Assembly (NCBI GenBank): GCA_902478705.1 | Contig: CABSMB010000115.1 | Span: forward strand, 1-5,299 | Length of the DNA stretch: 5,299 nucleotides | DNA from: an uncultured Collinsella sp. | GTDB lineage: Bacteria; Actinomycetota; Coriobacteriia; Coriobacteriales; Coriobacteriaceae | Direction: 5' to 3' | Part shown: positions 4,788-5,299 of the stretch, piece by piece | How the letters are laid out: the number at the start of each line of letters is the position of its first letter | How positions within the stretch are numbered: position 1 is the first letter of the stretch | Position numbers and translations under genes: made by a program | The notes under the pieces: model-generated | Told to the model about the DNA's origin: nothing | The model's input: the letters and a program-made list of their open reading frames with translations, nothing else | The model's database searches: none

Positions 4788-5299
4788 CTAATCGAGCCCG
4801 GAGAACGAAGGATAAGCGCTCTCGCCGTGCTGACCCGCATCCAAGCCCAGCGCCTCGTCGGCCTCGTCCACGCGCAGGCTGCCGTGGAACAGCGCCTTGA
4901 CCGCCGCGGCGATCACCAAATCGAGCACCAGTACAATAGCGACCGTCACCACAATGCCCAAAATCTGCGAGATGAGCAGCGACACGTCGCCCGTGTAGAA
5001 CAGACCGCCCTTACCGGTCCACGAGAGCTCCGGCACGCAGAACAGGCCCGTGAGCACGCCGCCCAAGATGCCGCCGATACCGTGGCAACCGAACGCGTCG
5101 AGCGCATCGTCGTAGCCGAACTTGGTCTTAAGATGGCTGATGGCCAAGTAGCAGACGGGCGAAACGATCAGGCCCATAACCAGCGCTGCCCACGGCTCGA
5201 CAAAGCCCGCGCCCGGCGTGACCACCACAAGGCCCGCAACCAAACCGGTGCTGGCACCCACCAGCGTGGGGCGGCCGGTATGCACGCGCTCGACGGCAA
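4788..5299 (-). CDS. amtB: Ammonium transporter (Amt/MEP/Rh family), C-terminal 169 residues, truncated by window edge
   Basis: The visible part matches the last helices and tail of AmtB-type channels: GRPTLVGASTGLVAGLV, then TPGAGFV, then GYDDALDAFGCHGIGG near residue 70 of the fragment, where the His corresponds to the second of the twin pore histidines (His318 of E. coli AmtB). The tail has EADEALGLD and HGESAY, the conserved cytoplasmic C-terminus that contacts GlnK and couples the subunits. The protein is a trimeric inner-membrane channel that conducts ammonium. The frame is open to base 5299; the start and the N-terminal helices lie outside the window. The TAG stop (4788-4790) falls within the right arm of a long inverted repeat. 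The P-II gene follows 208 bp downstream on the same strand, as in the widespread amtB-glnK arrangement, though most such pairs are spaced more tightly. Confidence 0.95.
   Translation of the reverse strand, partial: AVERVHTGRPTLVGASTGLVAGLVVVTPGAGFVEPWAALVMGLIVSPVCYLAISHLKTKFGYDDALDAFGCHGIGGILGGVLTGLFCVPELSWTGKGGLFYTGDVSLLISQILGIVVTVAIVLVLDLVIAAAVKALFHGSLRVDEADEALGLDAGQHGESAYPSFSGLD

Larger units (their letters stand above)
4683..4791 (+). other. Long imperfect inverted repeat, possible structured RNA or small mobile repeat element
   Basis: Bases 4683-4706 pair with 4768-4791: of 24 positions, 19 are Watson-Crick, four are G-U if the RNA is read on the plus strand, and one is a mismatch (4690/4784). 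The stem continues after a small internal loop with 4709-4712 against 4762-4765 and 4714-4715 against 4759-4760. The top holds a perfect 14-bp palindrome, CGTACTTAAGTACG (4731-4744). All four G-U pairs would be A-C mismatches on the minus strand, so the element is better folded as plus-strand RNA, antisense to the operon. Its right arm contains the amtB stop codon. It could be an RNA gene, a REP/MITE-like element or a transcript-stabilising structure; I do not recognise a named RNA family. Confidence 0.5.

Noticed and set aside
4683..4791. tRNA, riboswitch or CRISPR repeat
   Set aside because: There is no cloverleaf, no known riboswitch core that I recognise, and only two direct repeat copies with an irregular context.

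Overview
The window looks like a chromosomal segment of a Coriobacteriia member, most likely Collinsella or a close relative. The basis is a mostly high-GC sequence, an activase of the 2-hydroxyacyl-CoA dehydratase type with its own TetR regulator, and a Cof-type HAD phosphatase beside an amtB-glnB pair. The genus is inferred from gene style, not from a marker gene. All seven genes are on the minus strand, so the order of transcription runs from high to low coordinates.

Right to left: (a) 5299-4788 is the 3' part of an ammonium channel gene (amtB). A 208-bp gap follows, holding a long imperfect inverted repeat and an 18-bp direct repeat, and then a P-II nitrogen regulator (4579-4241). The channel and its P-II partner form the usual nitrogen-sensing pair. 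(b) 4166-3504 is a TetR-family repressor, followed by a 12-TM MFS exporter (3403-2141). Two near-identical operator-like palindromes sit in the 100 bp between them, with a small terminator-like hairpin in the middle. The pair resembles a self-regulated efflux module, and sampled stretches are lower in GC than the flanking genes. (c) 2031-1168 is a Cof-type HAD phosphatase. Its ribosome binding site and start codon lie in one arm of a 22-bp perfect inverted repeat whose spacer carries a -10-like hexamer. The gene ends on a tight 15-bp hairpin. (d) 1046-336 is a second TetR-family regulator with a TTG start and two GCACA/TGTGC palindromes upstream. It is followed after 11 bp by the start of an acyl-CoA dehydratase activase (BadF/HgdC-like) that runs off the left edge and has an unusual Ala/Lys/Glu-rich N-terminal extension.

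No rRNA, tRNA, CRISPR array, transposase or integrase gene is visible. The most interesting material is the non-coding structure: the sequestering palindrome before the HAD gene, the amtB-glnB intergenic inverted repeat whose non-Watson-Crick pairs are mostly G-U only when read on the plus strand (against the genes), and the twin operators of the TetR/MFS module.
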